From Cheilinus undulatus (taxonomy: Eukaryota > Chordata > Actinopteri > Labriformes > Labridae), in contig NC_054882.1 in assembly GCF_018320785.1 (NCBI RefSeq), positions 27,284,719-27,348,718 on the forward strand: DNA of 64,000 nucleotides, read 5' to 3'. The notes under the pieces were generated by a model, which did no database searches, was not told the origin of the DNA, and saw only the letters and a program-made list of their open reading frames with translations. Numbering within the stretch: the stretch's first letter is position 1; the number at the start of each line of letters is the position of its first letter. The translations under genes were made by a program, and so were the position numbers. Positions 38,494 to 49,784 of the stretch are shown here, piece after piece.

Positions 38494-41400
38494 TTATTTA
38501 TCTCCATACAGTTGCCATGCTTTATACATTCTTCTTAGCTTTCGAAGGTTGGGTTTCTGCAACTCCTGCAAGGAAAATAACAGTCAGTCATCATCTGATT
38601 GCTCTGATGGAAAATGTTCCAGTAGAGCATTTAACACAAAGTCAGAAGTTCTACTCGCCACTTGTACCTTCTGGTCTTTGTCCAAATGGAGGATGTCTAC
38701 TAAAGGAGCGATGGATGGACGGCCATGGGCACACTGAAAGGGTAGCTGGCAGGAAGATAAGGATGCCACCAAGCTGCAACATTCATCTCTACTTAGGCTG
38801 TCATTGAATTTGATGGCACCTATTACAAGAGATTTGCATGAAGATTTCTGCATGATACTGCACAAACAATTGAATTAATGATGTGGAGTAGTGCATTAAA
38901 GCTTACCATGGCATGCTAAGGAGGCTAGCACCTTTAGCACGGTAAGAGGTAGAGTCCGTCTGACTCTACCTGCTGAACAAAGTAACTGAGACCGAGAAAA
39001 AGAAAGAATTAAGTCTTTGCTATTTAAGATATTAATACGGTTATGATGTCAGAGAGACTGTTCCTAGCTCACCTCTATCTGTTCTCGAAGATACTCCTGA
39101 TTCAAGGGGAAAAAGCAAATGATAACCATGGGTGCTTTAGTCATAAAACAGATGTTTTCATACAGACATTGAAGAAGTCTTACCTCCACAATTGGCTTGA
39201 TAACAGAAGGCCTTCCTCGCCTGAGCTCATTGCTCTCTTTTTCTATGAAGCACAGTGGTACCTTCCCTACAAGAACCAGTGGATCTGCAGCATCTGAAAA
39301 CGCCAACTCCAGGCCTAAGCTTCGCAAATGTGACTGGCAAGATCTGTAAAAACAAGAGTCAATAGGAGTTCAAGGCTTAATAACATGTTACAGTGTTTGA
39401 GGTCCTAGACAAGCTAATTTCAACTCATTATTTGACTTAACGGGTGTCTTTTATTATGTTTTAGTTAGAAAATGACTTTAGAGGATGACTTAGGCAGGAG
39501 GGTTGTTTGCAATCAGTTGTTTAATTGCGGTTAAATCAATGTTGCTGTAATATATTTTGCAACTGAATGTCTTACTTTTGCCTAATTTCATTACTATTAT
39601 TACCACTTTTCATCTTAATTTAGCATGTGTTCAGTCATCCTTTCTAATGTGCAGGCTGGAAGTTAAGAATAACTATATGAACTAGTTTGGGTGTCTATAA
39701 TAAAATTTCTTGATGTGGTGGTATCAAACGCATTAACATAGTTTGATTTTTATGCATGTCAAACTAAAATTCAAATTCTGCTATTGTGAAACCTGCACCC
39801 TTTATCTCTTAAAAGCAAATATATTGTCCAGTCTCAATTCAGTGTAGTATCGACAAAGTAAAAAAAAAAAAAAAGAAAAAGAAAAAAAAACGGCCACAGA
39901 CAAAGCAAAGGTAAGTTAAAATCATTTAGCTTCTGACAGTTTATTTTGGTACAGAAGATGCACGATCAAAGATGGCACGAAGCATCTGAGGTGGGTGACT
40001 GTCAGGTTCAGTTTCCTCTAAGTCCCTGTTTCAAAAAAGAAATCTGATGTATAATCTCTTTAAGATCAAAGCTTTAGGAGAGACTGAAAGTACAATTCCA
40101 AAAAAGCTGGGGCACTGTGTAAATGTAAATAAAAACAGAATGCAATGGTTTGTAACTCTAATAAACTCATACTGTAGTCGCAAAAGAACATAAACTACAT
40201 ATTAGATGTTAAAACGGAAACATTTTGACATTTTATAACAAATATTGCATAATTTTAAATTTGATGGCAGCAAAAAAGTAGAGACAAGGCTCTTTTAGCC
40301 GTCCTTTCACAAATGCAAGTTAAAGCTGTATGATTTAAAGAAGAAGCCACATTTAAACATGATCCAGAAATACTGCTGTCTTCTCTTGGCCAAAAGCTCA
40401 TTTAAAATAGACTGAGGCAAAATGAAAAACTGTTTTGTGATCAGATGAATCAACATTTGAAATTCTTTTTGAAAACCATGGCCGCTGTGTTCTGAAGAGG
40501 ATAAGGACCATCTTGAATGGTATGGGGTTTCATTAATGCCTACTGCTACTGGGCAGCTTAGACATCTGGAAAGCACTATCAACGTTGAAAAGTATAGAGA
40601 CTAGAGGTTTTAGGCAAACGTGCTTTCAACCAGACAGTGCCTATTTCAGTGAAAGCCTTACATATTTCAGCAAGACAATGCTAAACCACCACAGCAGTAT
40701 GACTTTGCAGTAGAAGAGTCCAGTTGCTGAATTGGCCAGGTTGAGATCTTTCATGATCCAGGTCTGTTGAGCAGTTAGAATCCCACATCAGACAAGAATG
40801 GGACATCAGTCCTCTCACAAAACTACAACAAATGGTCTTCTTACTTCCCAGATATTTACAGTCGGCTGTTTACAGAACAGGGGATGCTACATATTGGTAA
40901 ACATGGCCCTGTCCCTACATTTTTGAGATATGTTTCTGACATCAAATTCAAAATGTGCTAAAATTTTTCATGCAATGTTAAAATGTCTCCATTTCAACGT
41001 TTGAAATGGAGTTTATGTTCGATTGGGTTTATGAAGTTTGCATTCTGTTTTTAATTGACATTTTACACAGGGCCCTAGCTTTTGGGGAACTGGGGTTGTA
41101 CTTAAAATCAAGAGAGGAAACAAGGAAGACTGAGGCTGTTAAACAGCCCCCACCTCGCTGTCCAAATCAAACAAGGTATAAGAAAAACGCCAAACAAAAC
41201 TTAAACCTAACAGTGAACTATCCTCTATAACACGGGCAGCCAGCAAAGAAACACTGGGGCACTGAAGTTACTGAATGATGGCATGTGAGCCAAAGTGCTA
41301 AGCAACGGCTCTGAGTTAAGATGGGGGTGAAATGAGGCTGCGTCACTGCATTGACTCCTTCTGTCATCTTTATTACTGCCATCCTTCACCCCAGTGCCAA

Positions 41401-44400
41401 ATCTTCTGCTGGTTGTCTCTGATGTTGTAAAGAGGGAATAGCAGACTCTTAAATCCAAATGAGTTTAAGGCCAAATACAAGGTAAGTCATATAGCAATGA
41501 CAATACAATTAAACTAAAGTAAAAAGAAACCCATAAGTCTGAACAAACAGTAGAAGAAACAAGACCTGCAGCAGTCCCCAAAGCAGTAAACACGTTCTAT
41601 TTTAACAGGCAGAAAATCCTCCTGAAAAAGCTGCCATTATCTAAGAGACTTGTACTGTACATTTATCAAATCTCACCTGAGAAGCCTCAGCTCCTCCTCT
41701 GTAACACTGATCTCAAGAGGCGGCAAGATGGTCGATGAACACAGACGCCTCTCCCCAGGGGAATCTGGATCATCCTCATAGGAATCTACAACAAGGCGTA
41801 TGATTTAACTTTTCATATTTAATTTCTATGCTGTGCACTGAGTGTCTTTTCTTTATTTTACCTGCAATAAGATTTTCAAGTCGAACCCTCTCGTGTGCAG
41901 CATGTTGATCCACCAGCACAAGCAGGTTGCCTAGGATTTCAAATTACAATGCATGAGATGTTGACAAAAAAGTCACAAAACAAAACAGTGATGTTTCTGT
42001 TCTTACCTTTAGTTTCAGCAAGTGCCGATTGCTCTTCTTCTTTGGTGCTGATGAGACATGCAAGAAACTTCTTATCCACCTGATGAATAACCTGTAAGAT
42101 AAAGCGATTAACTCAGTGGCAAAAAGACTTATACGGGGGCCATCAGTAGAATTTTGTCAAAAAATTAAACTTGCCTTCATTGAGTGAATCATATCCTTAG
42201 AAAATCGGTATGGAAACAGGATGTTGTGGACTTTGACAGCCAGTCCATCAGCTTGCCCGCTGGATATGTCCAAAGCAACCTGTTGAGAAAGCAGATATTA
42301 CAAACAGAATAACTCAAATGCATATAAATAAACACCACCTTATACAAGTAAATATTCAAGTTTTACCGTAGGAGGTCGGACAAAAACTGGATTATTCCAT
42401 TTCGAGTAAAATGAGGTAAGGGAGTTGAAGTTTTCCTCCTGGCCATCTGTTAAAATGGGCAAAATGTTCATTAACAAGCCGATATCCATTTTGATACACA
42501 TCCAGTTCAGTCTGTGAGTTTCCTTCTTTCTGTCTTATCTGTCTGTGAGGTACCTCTGCCATCAAGCCCTGAACTAATCACTCTTTCTCTCCTGGATTTT
42601 GGGAGGAAGGGCAACACTAGATCCAACTGAAATGGATAACACCTGTACTCCAGCCCTACAGTTTAAAGGACAAGAATAACAATGACAGTGAATGTGATTG
42701 ATTTTGATTCTGAACTAGCAGGTAAAACTTTACTCACCTGTTTCAGAAACAACATTAACTGCCAAATTGGAGACATCAGACATACAGCACGCTTGTTTTT
42801 CTTCTGTTTGTGGGTCCTCAAATCGACTGAGCCCGGTCACTTTGTTGACATACACTGTCTTTCCTATAGATGCATCGTAGTGTTGAAGCCAGTCTCTGGA
42901 TGTTGTGGCTTTCTCCTCCTCAGCTAGCTGAGAATCTGTTCTGCAACCTTGCTCAGCATTCTGTGTAGTATCACAATGATTCTCATTGCTATTGCTGTCT
43001 TGGATGCCATCATTATCCTGTGAGGAAGTCCTGGACAGAACTGCTTTTGAATGATCTGCTTGGTGTTGTTTTAAATGGCAGAGCTTAGAAGCCAATGATT
43101 TCTTGCGTTTGTTCTCTTCTGAGTTTGGTTTTACCTTGATGTGAACTGAAAGGGCTGTCAGACTGTGTGTTTCGTCTTTATCTTTTTCTGTAGCGTCATC
43201 ATCTTCTTTACCTTCCTTGCAAACACAAAAATTCTGGGAATACAGAAGAAAGCTATTTGTCTCTGGAAGTCTGGTATTGTCCTCTTGGTGGGTCACTTGT
43301 GAGGGTAATTTCAATTTTTCAGATTTACCATACATGCTTCTAAACTCCTCAAGAGATCCAGGCTCCTCACATAATGATAACTTCTGACTTGATACAACTC
43401 TGGGGATCTTTGAGGGAACAGAATCTTTGCATTGTTTATGAAAAGATGTGTCGTGATCAGCACTCAGAGAAATTTTGCGTTTTGATACAAAGTCTTTCTC
43501 TTTGTGTTTCCTCACAAAATCTTGCTGCTGAATCAGTGACCTGCTGTCTTTAGATTGGCCTGCACTCTGCAGGCTTTCATGGATGTATGGATCACACAAA
43601 CTTATCTTTCTGTTTCCAGCTGAGTCCTGTAAAAGTCCTTCTGTATCTTGGCAGTCTGATGAAACTTGCCCAATACTGTTTAAATCAGGTTTTAATGGAT
43701 GATTGTTGCCATGTTGTGAAGTCATATTGCATAAAGAGGTAGCATTGCTTTGTTGTGTATCATTGTATTGAGTTTCATTTTCCTCTTTTCTGATTGGACT
43801 TGACATATTTAAAACTTCTGATCCTTCCTGAACTTCCAAGCTTGTTGGCTCCTCTTCCTCAGTGACGTTAAAGTTAGATTGAAGTTCCAGTTTTTCCAGA
43901 TCACACTGTGGGCGATCACCTTCTTTATTGCCTTCAATTTCAGCCTTTTCAAGCCCATCTTCAGCAACCTGTTTCTGCCCTCTTAGTTCAGTCTCTTCTT
44001 TGCCATCAATTGTACCGTCCTCTTGGCAAACACACTCCTCGGATACACTGTCACTTTTACGCTTACGATGGACAGGATTTGATGCCAGTTTCACCCCAAT
44101 ACTGCAATCCAGTATGGATGTACTGCAAGTTTCTTGGCCACAGTTGCTGCTTTCGTGTCCTTCTTGGTCTGTGTCGTGATTGCCAAACAATTTGGGAGAT
44201 AAATAGTCCACGTCATCCTGTGAAAGTTCAGCCACCAAGTTCTCCTTGCTTAAGAAAGCTTTCACCGCCTCCTCTACGCAGAGCAAAATGCCATCCCAAT
44301 CTCTGAACTCAATTAGAGTTTTGGCAGGCTCCAGACATATGTCATACTCTGAGTAAGAGCATTTAATATTGATGATGTATACTCCATGCTGCTCTTGGCT

Positions 44401-45294
44401 TCGTTTGTGCTTTGGGCTCTTTATGGCTGACTGCCCATCTGGACTGTCGCTTTTCTTACTCGAGCTGCTCAGCCTGCGAAGGAGAAAGTTCAACAGCTTG
44501 TGTATCCGTGTTTTCAAGAGCAGTCGGTCATTCACATACAAGTACTGCAAGCTGTTGTTGTAATGGCCTTCTCTGCCAATGTGGCCGATCACTTCAAACT
44601 GTCCCTGTGTGTGGCTGATTTCTCCAAGTTTCTGTGCTCTCCCGAGGCCGTAAATCTGAACAAACCTGTGGTAGGTGTTTTTGGCTTTAGATAGCTGCAC
44701 CATCATAGCACCTGTGCAGTCATTTTTCAGGGTGAAAGACACAGATGGGTGCATAAGAGAAATAGCCTCCACTCTGTGTCTGATCCTCTCACCCTCCAGT
44801 ATTGCATCCATCCTCTTCCTCCGGACAGGCATGTTGTGGAAGAAGCTACAAACAATAACAGTTGTCCCAGCAGAGGGTCGAGCAGTCTCTGCTTCAAATA
44901 CCTTCATGCCCTTGCCGTCTTTGAAAATTTTGACGTGAGTTTTCACTGATGATCTTATCCGGGAAGAGATTTCAACAAGTGTGGCTAGAGACACTACACT
45001 TGCCAGGGCTTCTCCTCTGAAACCATACCACTTGAGGTTCTCCAGGTCCTCAATGGTGCTGCATTTGCTCGTGCAGTATCTGTTCCCCAGGTTCTCCATA
45101 TCTTCGAGGCTTATTCCAGCACCGTTATCGATTACCTGCACTTTAAATGCCTCCATGTCCATCCTTACTCCCACACAGGTCGCCTCAGCATCGATGCTGT
45201 TCAGGATAAGCTCCTCTACACACTGCTGAAGTGAGGGGATAGCGACACCGGAGCGAAGTTTCCCCTGAATCTCTACAGGCAAACACTTAATCAT
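38494..45294 (-). CDS. mlh3: DNA mismatch repair / meiotic crossover protein Mlh3
   Basis: I could assemble the whole gene: coding exons 42738-45294, 42367-42446, 42175-42279, 42007-42091, 41862-41930, 41677-41785, 39184-39343, 39073-39096, 38907-38985, 38668-38819 and 38494-38565, giving 1163 aa (human 1453). The frame is kept at every junction. The N-terminal GHKL ATPase has EELILNSID (28-35), DNGAG (57-61), GFRGEAL (91-97) and the PVRRKRMD segment. The long acidic middle is poorly conserved. The C-terminal endonuclease has [12 protein letters not shown] (950-961, the DQHA-X2-E-X4-E metal motif), ACHG (1087-1090) and CAHGRP (1119-1124). Mlh3 pairs with Mlh1 in the nucleus, nicks DNA at meiotic crossover intermediates and assists mismatch repair. 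The large first coding exon matches the mammalian gene layout. One intron has a GC donor and one exon is only 24 nt. Confidence 0.95.
39860..39890. repeat. Poly-A/GA tract in an mlh3 intron
   Basis: Fourteen or more A residues are followed by interrupted GAAAAA units. The tract lies in the intron between exons 39184-39343 and 41677-41785. No target duplication or retrotransposon body was seen next to it. Confidence 0.6.
40092..41100 (+). mobile_element. Decayed DNA transposon in an mlh3 intron
   Basis: The left end (ACAATTCCAAAAAAGCTGGG, then CTGTGTAAATGTAAATAAAA and ACAGAATGCAA) has an inverted counterpart at the right end (about 41020-41100: TTGCATTCTGTTTTTAATTG, ACACAGGGCCCTAGCTTTTG). In between, pieces such as [20 protein letters not shown] and [12 protein letters not shown] resemble the catalytic core of Tc1/mariner-type transposases. 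Many stops are present. The exact superfamily is uncertain. Confidence 0.65.
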
Positions 45295-46162
45295 GGTGCT
45301 CCTCAGATATAGTGCCTGTCCTGGTTAGCTAGCTCGAGAGCATGTGTAGAGACTTCATGAATGTTAGTCGCCAAATGTTAACTAGCTGCGAGAGTGCAGC
45401 CAAATAATGCCTGAACGTCAGGCATTTTTAAAACGGGGCGGTTAAAACTAATAACAAAATAAACCGTCGATAAATATGCTAAAACTCATCTTGGCTTTTG
45501 ATTACAGTCAACGTGAAACATCAAGAGGCAACCGTCCGAGGTAACGCCCAGAGCTACTAGCGCCATCTTCCGGTGCGAATGACCTTCCAACCGTCACGCA
45601 CCCCTTTTTCTCGTTGAGTCGTTGAAACCAACTTCTAACGTATCTACTGCCACCTAGTGGAGTCACATGAAACACGCCATCTGTTTTAAAGTATTGCTTT
45701 ATCAATTGCTTTCCATTTAAAACGAACATTTTTAGAATTGAAAATCAATTTCTTTAAAAAATGTGATTTCTTTTCATCATTGCCTCACAAGTGTATTTTT
45801 ATGCCAAGCACATGAAGGCAAACAAACAGTTCATCCACTGGTTAAAATAGCAGTAAAATAGCATTTAAATCAAATCACTTTTCATTCTGCTGACAAATTA
45901 TCTGTCTTTTACATCATGAGAGAAACTTGATTAATTTTCCACTAAGTATAATTAACTATATATTTTAAAGGTGCAGTGTGTAATATTTAGACTATTAGCA
46001 TTTAGCAAAGCAAACTTGGTAAAAATGTAACATAATATTAAGGGCTGTCAGATTAATAGACTTAATCGTGATTAATCAAGGGGCACAATTAGTGCACCAA
46101 TCTTTTTTAAATCATGATTAAATGAATGCCTTATTACTTCTTTCAACACAATTAGGCTAATC

Positions 46163-46401
46163 CAGTGGTTCCCAACCTGGGGTCTAGGCACCCCCAAGGG
46201 GCCACCATAGATATGGAGGGGTGGGTGGGGGGTCTGTCTGCTCTAATATCAAAATTAATCCCAACCTAAAGATAAAAAAATGAAGAGAATCCATTTTTTT
46301 AAGCAAATAAGTCAAAATTTGTAGGAGAAAAAACCCCAAACATTTCACTTTTCTTATATATAAGTAGGAGGACCTGAAAGAAAAAAGGTTGGGAACCACT
46401 G
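46163..46401. mobile_element. Short hAT-type MITE
   Basis: It begins CAGTGGTTCCCAACCTGGGG and ends GGTTGGGAACCACTG, a clean 15-bp terminal inverted repeat, with 239 bp overall. The flanks are GGCTAATC (46155-46162) and GGCAAATC (46402-46409), an 8-bp target duplication with one mismatch. There is no coding capacity. It lies between mlh3 and acyp1; the rest of 45295-47430 contains nothing else I recognise. Confidence 0.8.
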
Positions 46402-47430
46402 GGCAAATCCATGTCAGCCACCCCCTGCAGTCTCTTTGATGTAAAATAAGTCAGTCATAAAGTCATAAAAAATTCAAACAGCTCAGTGGACAAGTAAGAA
46501 GGCATCTGTACTTTCTGTTATTAAACTTTTTCCAGTTGACTGTTCACTTGTTTTCTTTTCAATCTGTAACAAGTTCCTTTTTCCATGATTAAGTTCATGG
46601 CAAAATCTTCAGTCTACCGATAAAAGCAGGTTTGTATCAAATCAGGAAGTCAATAACCGAGTTTGAAACAGCTGAAAAATCCAAAATGAAGCAAACCAGT
46701 TCTGAATGCAAAATGGTGGAATTTTAAAATGTGCTAAAGAGAATGCGATTAAAAATGTAAATCTTTTGACAGCCCTCATAGTATTTATTAGTAGGCCTCT
46801 CTAAATTAGTGTTGGGGTCATGGGTCCCCTGTATGGAGTCTGCCATCTTGGAACTTACATGTTTCTACAGCACCACACGAGGGACCACAGAGTAACAAAA
46901 CGATTATCCTATATTCAGGTAATTAAACACTTCATAATATAGACGTAGTTATAAATAATCTGCTCCAATATTATGATTCTTGACAAATTTTTTTTCTGTT
47001 AGATGCTACTAGGCTAACTATTACACATTGTACCTTTAAATAACATTTTTCTAAATTTATCTTGTAAGAAGAAATGTGACAATTTAAATTTTTCCTTTTT
47101 TTTATCTTGGCAAGTCTAGGTTTTATGATTCTCATACTGTCAAATAATTTATTATTTCCTCAGAATAAAACACCACAAAAAACAAGTGTATATCTTCTTT
47201 TTTTCCAGCAGGCTTTCATTCTTCCAGCAGGCTTCCCTTGTTGCTTTAGTCAGTCTTTATGGCAGCAAATGCAGATATTTGTGGCAGATTTCAGTAAGTT
47301 AGTAAGTCATGATATTGCCTGTTTGCTAAGAGGGATTTTTTATTGTCAGTCTAGATCTCTGACAACCTTGTTTTATGCCCCCAAAAAGTACAACAAAGCT
47401 CAAAAGATGTCAAGTCTGCTGGAAGGGATA

Positions 47431-47436
47431 TTTATT
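47431..47436 (-). terminator. Candidate polyadenylation signal of acyp1
   Basis: The minus strand reads AATAAA about 130 nt past the acyp1 stop codon at 47567. A short 3' untranslated region would suit this small gene. Confidence 0.4.
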
Positions 47437-47566
47437 AGTGTAATTCCATTTCTGTTAAGGAGGCCTAACATAAACAAACTTGAGCTACCTTCCAACAAAT
47501 TAAAAAGTACTAAATAAATAAAACATCTTCTTCAACATTAATCTTACAGGCAAAATCTGAGTTATT

Positions 47567-48202
47567 CTATTTTACAATGTTAAAAGATGAGTGTTCAAGG
47601 CTATCCACTGTTTTCTCGTTGTTGAATTCTGCCTTGATTATGTGAGACTTGGGGCTCCCCGTGGTTCTCAGCCATTCTTGCATTTCCTTCACCTTGCTTT
47701 TCGGCCCTTGTAGCTGCCCCTGGACTGTTCCTGCGCCTGTGTTTTGGACCCATCCAACCAAGCCAAGCTTCTTCCCTTCTGCCTGCATGGGGAATAAACA
47801 AGAAAGTGACTATGAAAGTAGCATAGATGGGCAACCAAAGGAGAGGATGACTGAGATGGGAAACTGAGAAGAGATTACTGGATGTGTATGGGCTTTGAAT
47901 CCTCATAATTTTATCATCAAGCACCATTAAGTCTTATATATTGTTTCTACATTACCTTAATACTGCAAATCATCTACAGTGAGGAATCTCCAAAAGCACA
48001 ATAAAAACAACACCACGCTTCATAAAATTCTCATAAATCAAATATACACTTTCCTGCTTTAAAACGACATTTTAAAAGCCATGCTTCTCAAGGGCTAAAA
48101 CTGCATCAATGTCAGACTCACTTGAGTGTATTTCCGAAAAAATACACCTTGCACTTTTCCAAAAACCTCATAATCCACTGATATCAGGTCTTCGTCGGAC
48201 AT
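47567..48202 (-). CDS. acyp1: Acylphosphatase 1
   Basis: Two coding exons, 48122-48202 region (ATG at 48202, ending at a GTGAGT donor after Tyr-Thr-Gln) and 47567-47782, give 98 aa, the normal family length. The protein has the acylphosphatase signature GKVQGVFFRKYTQAEGKKLG and GWVQNT. The catalytic pair Arg23 and Asn41 is in place. It ends FNIVK, as other members do. The enzyme hydrolyses acyl phosphates such as 1,3-bisphosphoglycerate in the cytosol. The gene is transcribed away from zc2hc1c, and the space between the acyp1 ATG and the likely first zc2hc1c exon is only a few hundred bases. The two probably share a promoter region. ACYP1 rather than ACYP2 is supported by the mlh3 and nek9 neighbours and by similarity. 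Confidence 0.95.
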
Positions 48203-48640
48203 GATGGACCTAGAAAGTAAGTGTATGTTAATGCTGGTGTTTCATTATGTAAGCTACAGCCCCACTGTGTTGGTTACGCTATGCTAACACAATCTAAGCA
48301 TGCAAAAACGAGGCTAAACACCACATAATTAAGATATGTAGCTTCTAATACATGCTGTAGTAATTCAAGATAGCCTGCTGCCTCAAATGTACTTCACCTG
48401 TATACCACTTTGCGGCAGTTAGGCAACCCCTGAGCTCAGAGGCTCTGACTGATATTTCAAAACATACGTGATCGTTGTGTTTCCGGAAGCACTGTTAAAC
48501 GGACCAATCAGATGGCAGCCGAAAGTTTCTAGGCAACAAATGCAAACGTTGTGAGAGGCGGTCGTCACGGTCAGTATAGCGATAGGTTATATTTGTTGCT
48601 GGCTAAACTCGTGGTTTCAGCGTTAAAACAGACGACACAA
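48203..48640. promoter_or_regulatory. Likely shared promoter region of acyp1 and zc2hc1c
   Basis: The interval separates the acyp1 start codon (minus strand) from a candidate non-coding first exon of zc2hc1c that ends at a consensus plus-strand donor (GACACAA then GTAAGT at 48641). Part of it (48460-48600) is richer in CpG than the surroundings. No TATA box is evident on either side, as is common for bidirectional housekeeping promoters. Confidence 0.45.
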
Positions 48641-49784
48641 GTAAGTATTTGAATTTCAAGTCGGGGTTGTTGGCTTTATTTCTAGTATTTAGAGTTATTA
48701 AGCTGGTATTAGGGGTTGAACAGCTCTTCACGTTTCATTTGGCATTGGCATACAATATGGCAATAAGTTGAATAACTGATTGGCAAAACAAAGACGCCAT
48801 GTAAAATGTCTTAAATACGATGTCTTGCAAAGTTAATACATCGCATTTAATAATAGTTAATATGATCAACATCAGTCCTTTCCCCATTTAGCATTTTATT
48901 ATATCAATTCAATGTGTTCATAGGAATCCATCCAGTTCAACTTTGAGCTGGATGAACTTTGACAGACTTGGACCTTCTGTGTTGGGATCCATTGTCATTC
49001 ACAGGGACTTTTTTTGAGCAAACTCTATTTTGCTAATATTCTTTTCACTCTTGGCCCCTTATCAACATTCAAAATACATGTCTTGATCACTGTGAATAAA
49101 TTTGGCCGAGTACAGAACTGTGCAAAAGTATCTGCCTCCTTTGTCACGCTTAGCCTAAATGTTTCATATTATCAAACAAATTTTGATATTAGATGAAGTT
49201 AACCCAAGTAAATACAAAAGGCAGATTTTAAATGATGATTTTATTTGTAAAGGGGAAAACCATCCAGACCTATCTGGCCCTATATGAAATTGCCCCCTGG
49301 TTAATTCATGAATTAACTGTGATTAACCACAGTGTTAGGAAAGCTGAGTTCAATTTCATGAGCCACATCCCAGCCTGATTACTGCCAGATCTGTTGAATA
49401 AAGAAATCCCTAAAATAGAACATGTAGTGAAGTAGGCTAAAAGATCTAAAAAAAAAATGTCACTGCCATTTAAAGGAATTCAAAAACAGATGAGAAACAA
49501 AGTCATTGACATCCATCAGTCTGGAAGGATTACAAAGCCATTTCTAAGGCTTTCAGACCCCAGTGAACCACAGTGAGAGCCATCATCCACAAATGCAGAA
49601 AACTATAGTTGTACATTTGAGTTTTGCTTCTTAGTCCCCAAGCCTCTTTGTCTATTAGCCCAACTTTATTAATCTTTTGTTCCCGATATATAGGAAATGA
49701 CCCTTGGCAGCTGGTGTGAAGACCTCAGGTGTCTGCAACTGACCTGTGACCTGTGAGATATAATCAATAGCTACTGATGAAAAC

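Noticed and set aside
43908-44306. Plus-strand open frames of over 80 codons inside the large mlh3 exon
   Set aside because: They are antisense to an intact, well-conserved Mlh3 reading frame.
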